The notes beneath the pieces were generated by a model. That model saw only the letters and a list, made by a program, of their open reading frames with translations. It was not told the DNA's origin and made no database searches. From Candidatus Mediterraneibacter pullicola (GTDB lineage Bacteria > Bacillota > Clostridia > Lachnospirales > Lachnospiraceae), in NCBI GenBank assembly GCA_019117065.1, contig DXAK01000005.1, positions 1 to 33,899 of the forward strand: a stretch of DNA of 33,899 nucleotides, written 5' to 3'. Made by a program: the position numbers and the translations under genes. Positions 8,577 to 16,601 of the stretch are shown here, in pieces. Position 1 is the first letter of the stretch, and each line of letters opens with the position of its first letter.

Positions 8577-10391
8577 ATGTTATACCCAATTTTGACACCT
8601 TCAAGACTTTTAAGTGATTTGAGCGGAGTATGGGACTTTAAACTAGATGACGGAAGCGGTTTTGAAAAGGAGTGGTATAAAACCCCTCTTGAAGAGCCCA
8701 TGACCATGCCGGTTCCTGCTTCCTACAATGATCTAAAGGAAGGAGTAGACTTCCGTGACCATTACGGATGGGTGTTCTACCAGAGAAATATATCTATGCC
8801 GGCTTTTGTGAAAAATCAAAGAATTATACTTCGATGCGCGGCGGTTACTCACGAGGCAAAAATTTATCTCAATGGAACCCTGATCTGTGAGCATAAAGGG
8901 GGATTCCTGCCTTTTGAAGTGGAGATAACAGAACATCTAAAAGACGGAAGTGATAATTTGCTGACCATAGCTGTCAACAATGTGATCGATTATACAACCC
9001 TCCCGGTAGGCGGAAAATCTGATATGTTAAGCGGTATGACTGGTTTTGGCGGTGGGCAAAGCGCGGGAAAACCGAAGAACAATCCGAATTTTGACTTTTT
9101 CAATTATTGTGGAGTTACAAGACCAGTCAAGATTTATACAACTCCGAAAGACTATATTGCGGACATTTCACTTGTACCAGAAGTAAACGGTACGACGGCT
9201 CGTCTGGCCTACTGTGTAGAGACCGTGGGAAAAGGCGTATGTAAAGTAGAGGTGTTTGACAGAGAAGGGAATCTTGCCGCGCAGGCAGAGGGCACACAAG
9301 GAGTATTGGAAATAAAAGATGTGCATCTGTGGCAGCCGCTTAAGGCATATCTTTACGATGTCAAAGTGACATTTGGCGAAGATGTGTATACTCTTCCATA
9401 TGGTGTCAGAACAGTCCGGGTGGAAGGAACCAAATTCTTAATCAACGAAAAGCCTTTTTATTTCAAGGGATACGGAAGACACGAGGATACGTTCCCTAAC
9501 GGACGGGGAATAAATCTTCCTATGAATACAAAGGACATGTCTTTGATGAAATGGCAGGGAGCTAACAGTTTCCGCACAAGCCATTACCCGTACAGCGAGG
9601 AAATGATGCGGCTCTGCGACGAGGAAGGTTTTGTAGTCATCGATGAGACAACAGCGGTAGGCATCAATCTTAAATTTGGCGGCGGGGCGAACTTTAACGG
9701 CCAGAAGATCGGCACATTTGACAAAGAGCATGGGGTACAGACACAGGAGCACCACAAAGAGGTCATAAGAGACCTGATTGCAAGGGATAAAAATCATGCC
9801 TGCGTTGTTATGTGGAGTATTGCCAATGAGCCGGATTCCGCGGGAGAGGGCGCGTATGAATATTTTGCTCCCCTTTATGAGCTGGCAAGGGAGCTGGACC
9901 CCCAGAAACGCCCGTGTACGCTGGTAAGTGTGCAGATGGCGACTACTCCCCAGACAGACTGCTCTTCAAAGCTTAGTGATGTGATCTGCCTGAACCGTTA
10001 TTATGGATGGTATTTTGGCGGACCAGATCTGGAAGGACCTGAAAAAGCGCTGCGCGCGGAGCTGGATCAGTGGAGAGAGATCGGAAAGCCCGTTATTTTT
10101 ACAGAGTACGGGGCCGACACTGTCATGGGAATGCATGACACAACGCCTGTGATGTATACTGAAGAATATCAGCTGGATTACTACAAGATGAACAACGATG
10201 TGTTCGATGATTATGATTTTGTAATTGGTGAACAGGTGTGGAACTTTGCGGATTTTGCCACAAGCCAGAGCCTTTTAAGGATTCAAGGAAATAAAAAGGG
10301 AATCTTTACAAGGGATAGAAAACCAAAGCTTGTCGCTCACTATTTCAGGGATAGATGGCACGGCATTCCAGAGTTTGAGTATAAGAAATAA
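8577..10391 (+). CDS. uidA: Beta-glucuronidase (GH2)
   Basis: A 604-residue GH2 enzyme that hydrolyses beta-D-glucuronides in the cytoplasm. Order: sugar-binding jelly roll (1-~180), Ig-like domain (~181-280), TIM barrel (~281-604). The acid/base is E418 in SIANEP and the nucleophile is E510 in FTEYG. The NxK motif that recognises the glucuronate carboxylate is present as N572 and K574 in GNKKGIFTRDRKPK, which separates it from beta-galactosidases. E. coli GUS is 603 residues with E413, E504, N566 and K568. The stretch between VG 361 and DLIARDKNH has nearly the E. coli length, so it belongs with the Loop 1 type (see findings). RBS GAGAGGAG. Last intact gene of the cluster, followed by a uxuA remnant. 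Also named gusA. Confidence 0.96.
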   Translation: MLYPILTPSRLLSDLSGVWDFKLDDGSGFEKEWYKTPLEEPMTMPVPASYNDLKEGVDFRDHYGWVFYQRNISMPAFVKNQRIILRCAAVTHEAKIYLNGTLICEHKGGFLPFEVEITEHLKDGSDNLLTIAVNNVIDYTTLPVGGKSDMLSGMTGFGGGQSAGKPKNNPNFDFFNYCGVTRPVKIYTTPKDYIADISLVPEVNGTTARLAYCVETVGKGVCKVEVFDREGNLAAQAEGTQGVLEIKDVHLWQPLKAYLYDVKVTFGEDVYTLPYGVRTVRVEGTKFLINEKPFYFKGYGRHEDTFPNGRGINLPMNTKDMSLMKWQGANSFRTSHYPYSEEMMRLCDEEGFVVIDETTAVGINLKFGGGANFNGQKIGTFDKEHGVQTQEHHKEVIRDLIARDKNHACVVMWSIANEPDSAGEGAYEYFAPLYELARELDPQKRPCTLVSVQMATTPQTDCSSKLSDVICLNRYYGWYFGGPDLEGPEKALRAELDQWREIGKPVIFTEYGADTVMGMHDTTPVMYTEEYQLDYYKMNNDVFDDYDFVIGEQVWNFADFATSQSLLRIQGNKKGIFTRDRKPKLVAHYFRDRWHGIPEFEYKK

Positions 10392-10654
10392 GAGTACGCC
10401 CGGACGGCTCTACGGTTCTAGCTTATACACAGGAGGCTGTAGACGCGCTTGACATGGAAAAGATGTTTGCTAACTTGAAATATTTCCTTGAACGCATTAT
10501 GCCAGTCTGCGATAAGTACGATATCAATATGGCAATTCATCCAGACGATCCGGCGTGGAACGTCTTTGGCCCGCCAAGGATCATTATAAATAAAATAAAT
10601 ATCCTGCGTCTGATGAAGATGGTGGACAATACGCATAACGGTGTTACCTTCTAA
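10392..10654 (+). pseudogene. uxuA: Mannonate dehydratase (uxuA) internal fragment
   Basis: Directly after the glucuronidase stop a frame reads PDGSTVLAYTQEAVDALD, then MFANLKYFLERIMPV, MAIHPDDPAWNVFGPPRII and VDNTHNGVTF before a stop. This matches the middle of UxuA (D-mannonate dehydratase, glucuronate pathway), including the conserved metal-binding region around AIHPDDP. Roughly the first third and the whole C-terminal part, with the conserved Cys and later metal ligands, are missing. No initiation site is present. It is a decayed neighbour, which shows that the cluster once also carried the catabolic gene for released glucuronate. The enzyme is probably encoded elsewhere in the genome. 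Confidence 0.75.
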
Positions 10655-10713
10655 AAGATGTCTGTTATGACAATGCGGTCAGGTATTTCCGGTTCTAAGC
10701 TTTTATAGTTGTC

Positions 10714-10755
10714 AGCCATGTCCTTAGAAAAAGGGCATGGCTTTTTCCTTTTTTA
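10714..10755 (+). terminator. Intrinsic terminator after the glucuronide cluster
   Basis: AGCCATGTCC pairs with GGGCATGGCT (one mismatch each side of the CC/GG) around a TTAGAAAAA loop and is followed by TTTTCCTTTTTT. It closes the plus-strand cluster 60 bases after the uxuA remnant. Confidence 0.85.
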
Positions 10756-10805
10756 ACAATACATAAATGCCTTTTGCATAAAGTACAATACTGATAGCAC
10801 CTTTT

Positions 10806-10830
10806 TTGTAATTATATGATATAATTACAA
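10806..10830. promoter_or_regulatory. Perfect 25-bp palindrome over the PPK2 promoter -10 region
   Basis: TTGTAATTATAT, one G, then its exact reverse complement: 12-bp arms without mismatch. The right arm contains a TATAAT (10820-10825), and the site lies 54 bases before the PPK2 start codon. No good -35 box is seen 17 bp upstream. The arrangement is that of a repressor operator overlapping a promoter. The binding protein is unknown. Confidence 0.5.
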
Positions 10831-10884
10831 TAATTTATAAAAACCGGTCAATAATATCTGAATAAGAAGGATGGAGGAAATCTT

Positions 10885-12387
10885 ATGTTAGAAAATGTTG
10901 ATCTGACGAAGAAAGTGTGCAAAGAAGAATATAAGGAAAAGATGACTCAGCTCGAAGCAGAGCTTGGAAGGCTCCAGAGAGTGTGTAAAGCATTAGAAAT
11001 TCCAATAATGATTGTTTTTGAAGGATTTGGCGCTGCGGGAAAAGGACTTCAGATCGGACGCCTTATCCAGAGCATGGATCCAAGAGGGTTTGAGGTATAT
11101 CCGATCAAGAACGAGACAGAAGAGGAACAGATGCATCCATTTATGTGGAGATTCTGGACAAAAACTCCGGCAAAAGGCAGGATTGTTATCTTCGATGGAA
11201 GCTGGTACAGAAGAGTGCTTATCGATCGTTTCGAAAAAAGAACGAAAAGCAAAGATCTTCCCGATATATTTCACTCAATTAACTCATTTGAAGAACAGCT
11301 TGCCGAAGATGGAACTCTGATTATTAAGTTATTTCTCCATATTGATAAAAAGGAACAGAAGAAACGGTTTGAGAAACTGGAAAAAAATAAGGAGACAGCA
11401 TGGAGAGTGACACAGGGAGATAAGGAACGAAATGCCCGTTATGACGAGTATGCCGCGATGATGGAAGACATGCTGTTTAAGACAGATACCGATTATGCCC
11501 CGTGGACGATCATCGAGTCCATGGATAAGCGCTTTGCAACTTTGAAGATTTATATGACAGTTATCAAGGCAATGGCGGATCAGATTGAGAGAGTAAAGAT
11601 AGAAAAGGAAGGAAATACGCAGGCGGCTGCCTCTCAGATAGATGGGGAGATGAGGGGGGTTCAGGTATCTATTCTCTCAAAGGCAGATCTGTCGCTAAGT
11701 TATACAAGGAACGAATATAAAGAGAAACTGGACAAACTTCAGAAGAAGACGGAAAAGCTTCACGGGGAATTATACCGGAGAAGGATCCCGGTCGTGCTTG
11801 GATTTGAAGGATGGGATGCAGGTGGGAAAGGCGGCGCAATCAAGCGTCTGACAGAGAGAATGGATCCCCGCGGGTATGTAGTGAATCCGACCGCGTCTCC
11901 AAATGATATCGAGAAAGCGCATCATTATCTCTGGAGATTTTGGCGGGCAATGCCAAAAGACGGACACGTGGCGATTTTTGACCGGACATGGTACGGGCGT
12001 GTTATGGTAGAGAGAATTGAGGGATTCTGTACGACGGAAGAGTGGAAACGGGCTTACAAGGAAATCAATGATATGGAGAAAGATCTCTATGACGCGGGCG
12101 CTATTGTGATCAAATTCTGGATGCATATTGATAAAGATGAGCAGGAAAGGCGTTTTAAAGACCGGCAGCAAAATCCGGAAAAACAGTGGAAGATCACGGA
12201 TGAGGACTGGAGAAACCGGGGAAAATGGGATTTTTATGAGGATGCGGTGAATGAGATGCTTATGCGGACGTCCACAGACTATGCGCCATGGGTTGTCGTG
12301 GAAGGTAATGACAAGTATTATGCGCGGGTCAAGGTGTTAAGGACAGTTACAGATGCCATTGAAAAACGCTTAAAAGAGGGGAGATGA
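10885..12387 (+). CDS. pap: Polyphosphate:AMP phosphotransferase-like, two PPK2 domains
   Basis: A 500-residue soluble protein with two fused PPK2 (polyphosphate kinase 2) domains, the class that makes ADP from AMP with polyphosphate. Domain 1: Walker A GFGAAGKG (~47-54) and Walker B IVIFDGSWYRRVLIDR. Domain 2: Walker A EGWDAGGKGG (~308-317), MDPRGY, and Walker B VAIFDRTWYGRVMVER. Domain 1 has Gly where most PPK2 have Arg right after the Walker B Asp (FDGSWY instead of FDRSWY), which may mean it is not catalytic. Length fits two-domain PAP enzymes (~475-510). GATGGAGGA ribosome site. It overlaps the dGTPase gene, so both are probably one transcript. Specificity (AMP or a nucleoside diphosphate) cannot be settled by reading. 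Confidence 0.88.
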   Translation: MLENVDLTKKVCKEEYKEKMTQLEAELGRLQRVCKALEIPIMIVFEGFGAAGKGLQIGRLIQSMDPRGFEVYPIKNETEEEQMHPFMWRFWTKTPAKGRIVIFDGSWYRRVLIDRFEKRTKSKDLPDIFHSINSFEEQLAEDGTLIIKLFLHIDKKEQKKRFEKLEKNKETAWRVTQGDKERNARYDEYAAMMEDMLFKTDTDYAPWTIIESMDKRFATLKIYMTVIKAMADQIERVKIEKEGNTQAAASQIDGEMRGVQVSILSKADLSLSYTRNEYKEKLDKLQKKTEKLHGELYRRRIPVVLGFEGWDAGGKGGAIKRLTERMDPRGYVVNPTASPNDIEKAHHYLWRFWRAMPKDGHVAIFDRTWYGRVMVERIEGFCTTEEWKRAYKEINDMEKDLYDAGAIVIKFWMHIDKDEQERRFKDRQQNPEKQWKITDEDWRNRGKWDFYEDAVNEMLMRTSTDYAPWVVVEGNDKYYARVKVLRTVTDAIEKRLKEGR

Positions 12388-12389
12388 CA

Positions 12390-13391
12390 ATGACGATTAG
12401 AGAACAGCTTGAAGAGCGGGAGATAGAGTATTTAAGCCCATATGCCACAAGAAGCAAAGATTCAAAAGGGAGAAAGCGTGAAGAATCTCAGTGCGACATA
12501 CGTCCGGTTTTCCAGAGAGACAGGGACCGGATTCTGCACTGTAAGGCATTTCGCCGCTTAAAACAGAAAACACAGGTGTTTCTTCTGCCAGAAGGCGATC
12601 ACTACCGAACCCGCCTGACCCATACATTGGAAGTATCCCAGAATGCGCGTACCATCGCAAAGGCATTGCGGCTGAACGAAGATCTGGTAGAGGCGGTGGC
12701 TCTGGGACATGATCTGGGGCATACTCCTTTCGGCCACGCGGGTGAAAGGGCGCTTAACAATGTGTATCATTTCTCACACAGTGAGCAGAGCCTCCGAGTG
12801 GTGGACAGTATTGAGAAAGAAGGAAAGGGATTGAACCTGACATGGGAGGTCAGAGACGGCATTCTAAACCACCAGACAGCGGGAATTCCCCATACTCTGG
12901 AAGGAGGAGTTGTGCGATTGTCCGATAAGCTGGCATACATTTATCACGACATGGACGATGCGATCAGGGGAGGGATATTGACAGAGGAGGATATCCCCGC
13001 AGATATCAGAGATATCCTCGGAAATTCCTGCAAGGAAAGATTGAATACGCTGATCCATGATGTAATTACTAACAGCATGGACAGCCCGGAAATCCATATG
13101 TCCCCGGCCATTGACAGGGCAATGAAGGATCTGCGTAAATTTATGTTCGAAAATGTTTACTTGAATCCCAAAGCAAAAGGAGAAGAGGATAAAGCGGTAC
13201 ATATGATTGAGCAGTTATTCGAATATTATGTACGGCATCCCGAAAAGCTTCCGAAACAGTTCAGGGACGCACTGGAGAAGACAGACAATACGAGGGAGCA
13301 GATTGTGTGTGATTACATTGCGGGAATGACGGATTCCTATGCCGTAAAAAAGTTCCATGATTATTTTGTGCCGGGTGCATGGAAGATTTAA
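12390..13391 (+). CDS. dgt: Deoxyguanosinetriphosphate triphosphohydrolase-like protein
   Basis: About 333 residues, an HD-domain dNTPase that cuts a deoxynucleoside triphosphate to nucleoside and triphosphate. Metal ligands: H in RLTHTLEVSQ, the HD pair in ALGHDLGHTPFGHAGE, and a later D in YIYHDMDDAI. The N-terminal CDIRPVFQRDRDRILHCKAF is the dGTPase family signature. Relatives lacking the long E. coli insert are the common Firmicute form of about 330-370 residues. An ATG at 12384 overlaps the pap stop as ATGA, but GAGGGGAG (12375-12382) is better spaced for ATG 12390, two codons later. Followed by dnaG, a frequent neighbour in Clostridia. Confidence 0.92.
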   Translation: MTIREQLEEREIEYLSPYATRSKDSKGRKREESQCDIRPVFQRDRDRILHCKAFRRLKQKTQVFLLPEGDHYRTRLTHTLEVSQNARTIAKALRLNEDLVEAVALGHDLGHTPFGHAGERALNNVYHFSHSEQSLRVVDSIEKEGKGLNLTWEVRDGILNHQTAGIPHTLEGGVVRLSDKLAYIYHDMDDAIRGGILTEEDIPADIRDILGNSCKERLNTLIHDVITNSMDSPEIHMSPAIDRAMKDLRKFMFENVYLNPKAKGEEDKAVHMIEQLFEYYVRHPEKLPKQFRDALEKTDNTREQIVCDYIAGMTDSYAVKKFHDYFVPGAWKI

Positions 13392-13409
13392 AAAGAAAAT
13401 TGAAAAAAT

Positions 13410-13438
13410 AAAGGAAAGCAAAAACTTTTGTCGAATAT
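13410..13438 (+). promoter_or_regulatory. Sigma-H-type promoter in front of dnaG-rpoD
   Basis: AAAGGAAAG (13410-13418), 11 bases, then GTCGAATAT (13430-13438). Against the Bacillus sigma-H consensus RnAGGAwWW - N11-12 - RnnGAATwW this has one mismatch. The -10 also contains TTGTCGAA, a perfect 0A-box core for Spo0A. A TATAAT at 13438-13443 is present too, but without a sigma-A -35 box. In B. subtilis the sigA operon is known to have a sigma-H promoter. Confidence 0.6.
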
Positions 13439-13471
13439 ATAATATAGGGTATTCTTTTATGGAGGGCTGGC

Positions 13472-15253
13472 ATGTATTATCCGGATGAACTGATCGAAGA
13501 GATAAGAACAAGAAATGATATTGTGGATGTAATATCGGGATATGTCCAGCTGCAGAAAAAAGGCAGTTCTTATTTTGGGCTTTGTCCGTTTCACAATGAA
13601 AAATCCCCGTCTTTTTCCGTGAGCAGGCAAAAGCAGATGTACTATTGTTTCGGGTGCGGGGCAGGGGGGAATGTGTTCACATTTCTTATGGAGTATGAGA
13701 ACTTTTCCTTTGTTGAAGCGGTGAAGTTTCTTGCGGACAGGGCAGGGATACAGCTTCCCGAGATGGAATACTCAAAAGAAGCAAAAGAAAAAGCAGATTT
13801 AAGGACATCGATCCTTGAAGTCAACAAAACCGCAGCAAAGTATTTTTATGCACAGCTGAAATCTGAACAGGGAGCTCAGGCATATACATATCTAAAAGAC
13901 AGAGGACTGTCAGACGAGACGATCACGGCGTTCGGCCTTGGCTATTCGAATAAGTACAGCGACGATTTGTACAAGTATTTGCGGGGAAAGGAATACAGTG
14001 AGGAACTCATCCGGCAGGCAGGTCTGATTAACACAGACGAGCGTCATGGAGTGTATGACAAGTTCTGGAACCGGGTGATCTTTCCAATCATGGATGTGAA
14101 CAACCGGGTTATCGGCTTCGGCGGACGAGTCATGGGCGATGCGAAGCCTAAATATCTGAACTCTCCAGAGACAGCCGTCTTCGACAAAAGCCGGAACCTG
14201 TACGGATTGAATCGTGCGAGGACATCCAGAAAACCGTATTTTCTTCTCTGTGAAGGCTACATGGATGTAATATCACTCCATCAGGCAGGATTTACTAATG
14301 CAGTGGCTTCTCTGGGAACGGCGCTTACGCCCGGACATGCTTCGCTCATCAAACGGTATGTGCAGGAAGTTTATCTAACATATGACAGTGATGAAGCAGG
14401 GACAAGAGCTGCGTTGCGCGCAGTGCCGATCTTAAAGGAAGCGGGGATTTCAGTAAAGGTGATCCGGATGTCTCCTTACAAAGATCCAGATGAATTTATT
14501 AAAAATATGGGCGCTGAAGAGTACGAGAAACGGATTCAGAATGCAAGGAACGGTTTTATGTTTGGGTTGGAAATGCTCGAGAAAGATTACGATATGGCGT
14601 CCCCAGAAGGAAAGACCGAGTTTTTCCGCGAGGCAGCAAGACGCCTGATTGGATTTGAGGATGAGCTGGAGAGAAATAATTACATTGAGGCTGTAGCCTC
14701 CGCGTACAAAGTAAGCAGAGATAGTCTGGAGAAACTAGTGACAAAAACTGCGGTGAGAGCGGGAATGGCAAAACCAGTCGCACGTCCAAAACGGGGGGAT
14801 GGTGCAGGAAAACCAAAGGAGGATGGAATACTCACCTCCCAGAAGGCGCTCCTTACATGGATGATCGAAGATGAGAAACTGTACGGAAAGATCAGCCAGT
14901 ACATAGTCCCCGAAGATTTTACCGGGGACATTTACCGAACAGTGGCGGAGCTTCTGTATGAACAGTATGAAAAGGGTGAGCTGAATCCTGCGAAAATACT
15001 CAATCATTTCACGGAAGAAGATGAACACAGAGAAGCGGCGGCTCTCTTTCACACGAAAATACGGCAGCTCAGGACAAAAGAAGAAGAGGAACAGGCTCTC
15101 AAGGATATTATACATAGGGTAAAGGCTCACAGCATCGACGTGCGCACAATGGAGCTCGATCCGGCAGATATGGCGGGATTGCAGCGACTCATGGAGGAGA
15201 AGCGCAAGCTGGAGAACCTGAAGGCACTGCATATTTCTATTGATCATGGATAA
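13472..15253 (+). CDS. dnaG: DNA primase
   Basis: A 593-residue primase that makes RNA primers at the replication fork with the replicative helicase. The CHC2 zinc finger is C38, H41, C59 and C62 (CPFH ... CFGC). The catalytic core follows, with FPIMDVNNRVIGFGGRV (~210-226) and the Toprim fold with LCEGYMDVISLHQAG (~260) and the acidic YDSDEAG (~304). The C-terminal ~140 residues, after a basic linker at ~430-450, form the helicase-binding domain. AGGGCTGG region with GGAGGG 6 bases before ATG. Lies 80 bases after dgt and 51 before rpoD: the conserved macromolecular synthesis operon, here without rpsU. Confidence 0.97.
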   Translation: MYYPDELIEEIRTRNDIVDVISGYVQLQKKGSSYFGLCPFHNEKSPSFSVSRQKQMYYCFGCGAGGNVFTFLMEYENFSFVEAVKFLADRAGIQLPEMEYSKEAKEKADLRTSILEVNKTAAKYFYAQLKSEQGAQAYTYLKDRGLSDETITAFGLGYSNKYSDDLYKYLRGKEYSEELIRQAGLINTDERHGVYDKFWNRVIFPIMDVNNRVIGFGGRVMGDAKPKYLNSPETAVFDKSRNLYGLNRARTSRKPYFLLCEGYMDVISLHQAGFTNAVASLGTALTPGHASLIKRYVQEVYLTYDSDEAGTRAALRAVPILKEAGISVKVIRMSPYKDPDEFIKNMGAEEYEKRIQNARNGFMFGLEMLEKDYDMASPEGKTEFFREAARRLIGFEDELERNNYIEAVASAYKVSRDSLEKLVTKTAVRAGMAKPVARPKRGDGAGKPKEDGILTSQKALLTWMIEDEKLYGKISQYIVPEDFTGDIYRTVAELLYEQYEKGELNPAKILNHFTEEDEHREAAALFHTKIRQLRTKEEEEQALKDIIHRVKAHSIDVRTMELDPADMAGLQRLMEEKRKLENLKALHISIDHG

Positions 15254-15304
15254 AATAAAACAAGATAGCCCGCGCTTTCGCGCTGGCGCAGGAAGGATGG
15301 ACAC

Positions 15305-16420
15305 ATGGAAGAAAACACACAGAAATTTCTGGAAAGAATGAATGAACTGCTAGCTTTAGGAAAAAAGAAAAAGAGCATACTTGATGTTCAGGAGATCAAT
15401 GATTTCTTTGCAGACATGGAACTGAATACCGAGCAGATGGAAAGGGTGTTCGATTTTCTGGAGGCGAATAATATCGATGTCCTGCGCATCAACGTGGATG
15501 CTGATGATGCAGATGTAGATATCGATGATATTATTTCCGATGAGGCAGAAGTGGATATGGAGAATATCGACTTGTCTGTTCCAGAAGGTGTGAGCATCGA
15601 AGATCCGGTGCGCATGTATCTTAAGGAGATTGGTAAAGTACCCCTTCTGAGCGCGGAGCGCGAGATCGAGCTTGCAAAGAGGATGGAAGAAGGCGACGAG
15701 GAGGCAAAAAAGGAATTGGCAGAGGCAAACCTCCGTCTTGTTGTCAGCATCGCCAAGCGTTATGTGGGAAGGGGAATGTTGTTCCTTGATCTGATACAGG
15801 AAGGAAACTTAGGTCTTATCAAGGCTGTTGAAAAATTCGATTATCATAAGGGCTATAAATTCAGTACCTATGCCACATGGTGGATTCGCCAGGCGATTAC
15901 AAGAGCGATCGCAGATCAGGCGAGAACGATCCGTATCCCAGTTCATATGGTAGAGACGATCAACAAATTGATCCGTGTGTCGAGACAGCTTCTTCAGGAG
16001 CTGGGAAGAGAACCGCTCCCGGAGGAGATTGCAAAAGAACTGGACATGCCTGTTGAGCGTGTTCGTGAGATTCTCAAGATTTCTCAGGAGCCGGTATCCT
16101 TGGAGACTCCTATTGGTGAGGAAGAAGACAGCCATTTGGGAGACTTCATTCAGGATGATAATGTGCCTGTTCCCGCTGAGGCGGCAGCGCAGACACTTTT
16201 AAAGGAGCAGCTTGACGAGGTGCTTGATACATTGACAGAGAGAGAGCAGAAGGTACTTCGTCTCCGGTTTGGCATGAATGATGGACGTGCCCGCACACTG
16301 GAAGAAGTGGGTAAGGAGTTTGATGTTACAAGAGAGCGTATCCGCCAGATTGAGGCGAAAGCACTCAGAAAACTTCGTCACCCTAGCCGCAGCAGAAAAC
16401 TAAGAGACTACTTGGACTAA
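15305..16420 (+). CDS. rpoD: RNA polymerase housekeeping sigma factor (sigma-A)
   Basis: A 371-residue primary sigma-70 factor. Order: short region 1.1 with an acidic run ([13 protein letters not shown], ~residues 62-76), region 1.2 [18 protein letters not shown] (~98), region 2 with [16 protein letters not shown] and [19 protein letters not shown], region 3, and region 4 with the -35 binding helix-turn-helix [20 protein letters not shown] and the usual end [18 protein letters not shown]. Length and composition equal B. subtilis SigA (371). GGAAGGA ribosome site. Downstream of dnaG. Also called sigA. Confidence 0.97.
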   Translation: MEENTQKFLERMNELLALGKKKKSILDVQEINDFFADMELNTEQMERVFDFLEANNIDVLRINVDADDADVDIDDIISDEAEVDMENIDLSVPEGVSIEDPVRMYLKEIGKVPLLSAEREIELAKRMEEGDEEAKKELAEANLRLVVSIAKRYVGRGMLFLDLIQEGNLGLIKAVEKFDYHKGYKFSTYATWWIRQAITRAIADQARTIRIPVHMVETINKLIRVSRQLLQELGREPLPEEIAKELDMPVERVREILKISQEPVSLETPIGEEEDSHLGDFIQDDNVPVPAEAAAQTLLKEQLDEVLDTLTEREQKVLRLRFGMNDGRARTLEEVGKEFDVTRERIRQIEAKALRKLRHPSRSRKLRDYLD

Positions 16421-16421
16421 C

Positions 16422-16573
16422 AGTTCAGGCATACATCGGGCGCGAAGCCAGACCATGCTTGCATGGGACTGCAAGCGCGAAGATGTATGGGGTGAGCGCC
16501 TGCACATGAGCAAAGAAGCGGTGAAGCCGCAATAAGCACGCTAGTGCGTCTTTGCGAATGGCGCGTCTGAACT
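16422..16573. repeat. Structured intergenic element with nested hairpins between rpoD and trmK
   Basis: Long-range pairing: AGTTCAG (16422-16428) with CTGAACT (16567-16573) closes the whole element. Inside are CATACATC/GATGTATG (16430-16437/16482-16489) around CAG/CTG and CCATG-CTTG-CATGG. A second arm is closed by GCGCC/GGCGC (16496-16500/16560-16564) and GCAAAGA/TCTTTGC (16510-16516/16549-16555), and holds two small hairpins (GCGG/CCGC and GCAC/GTGC). There is no T-run and no open frame. It could be a dispersed palindromic repeat or an RNA; I cannot decide from one copy. Confidence 0.55.
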
Positions 16574-16601
16574 TATATAACAAGTAAAGGAACAGCAAAC
16601 T

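Noticed and set aside
14735-15304. Minus-strand frame of 189 codons
   Set aside because: Antisense to dnaG, whose conserved domains fully explain the stretch.
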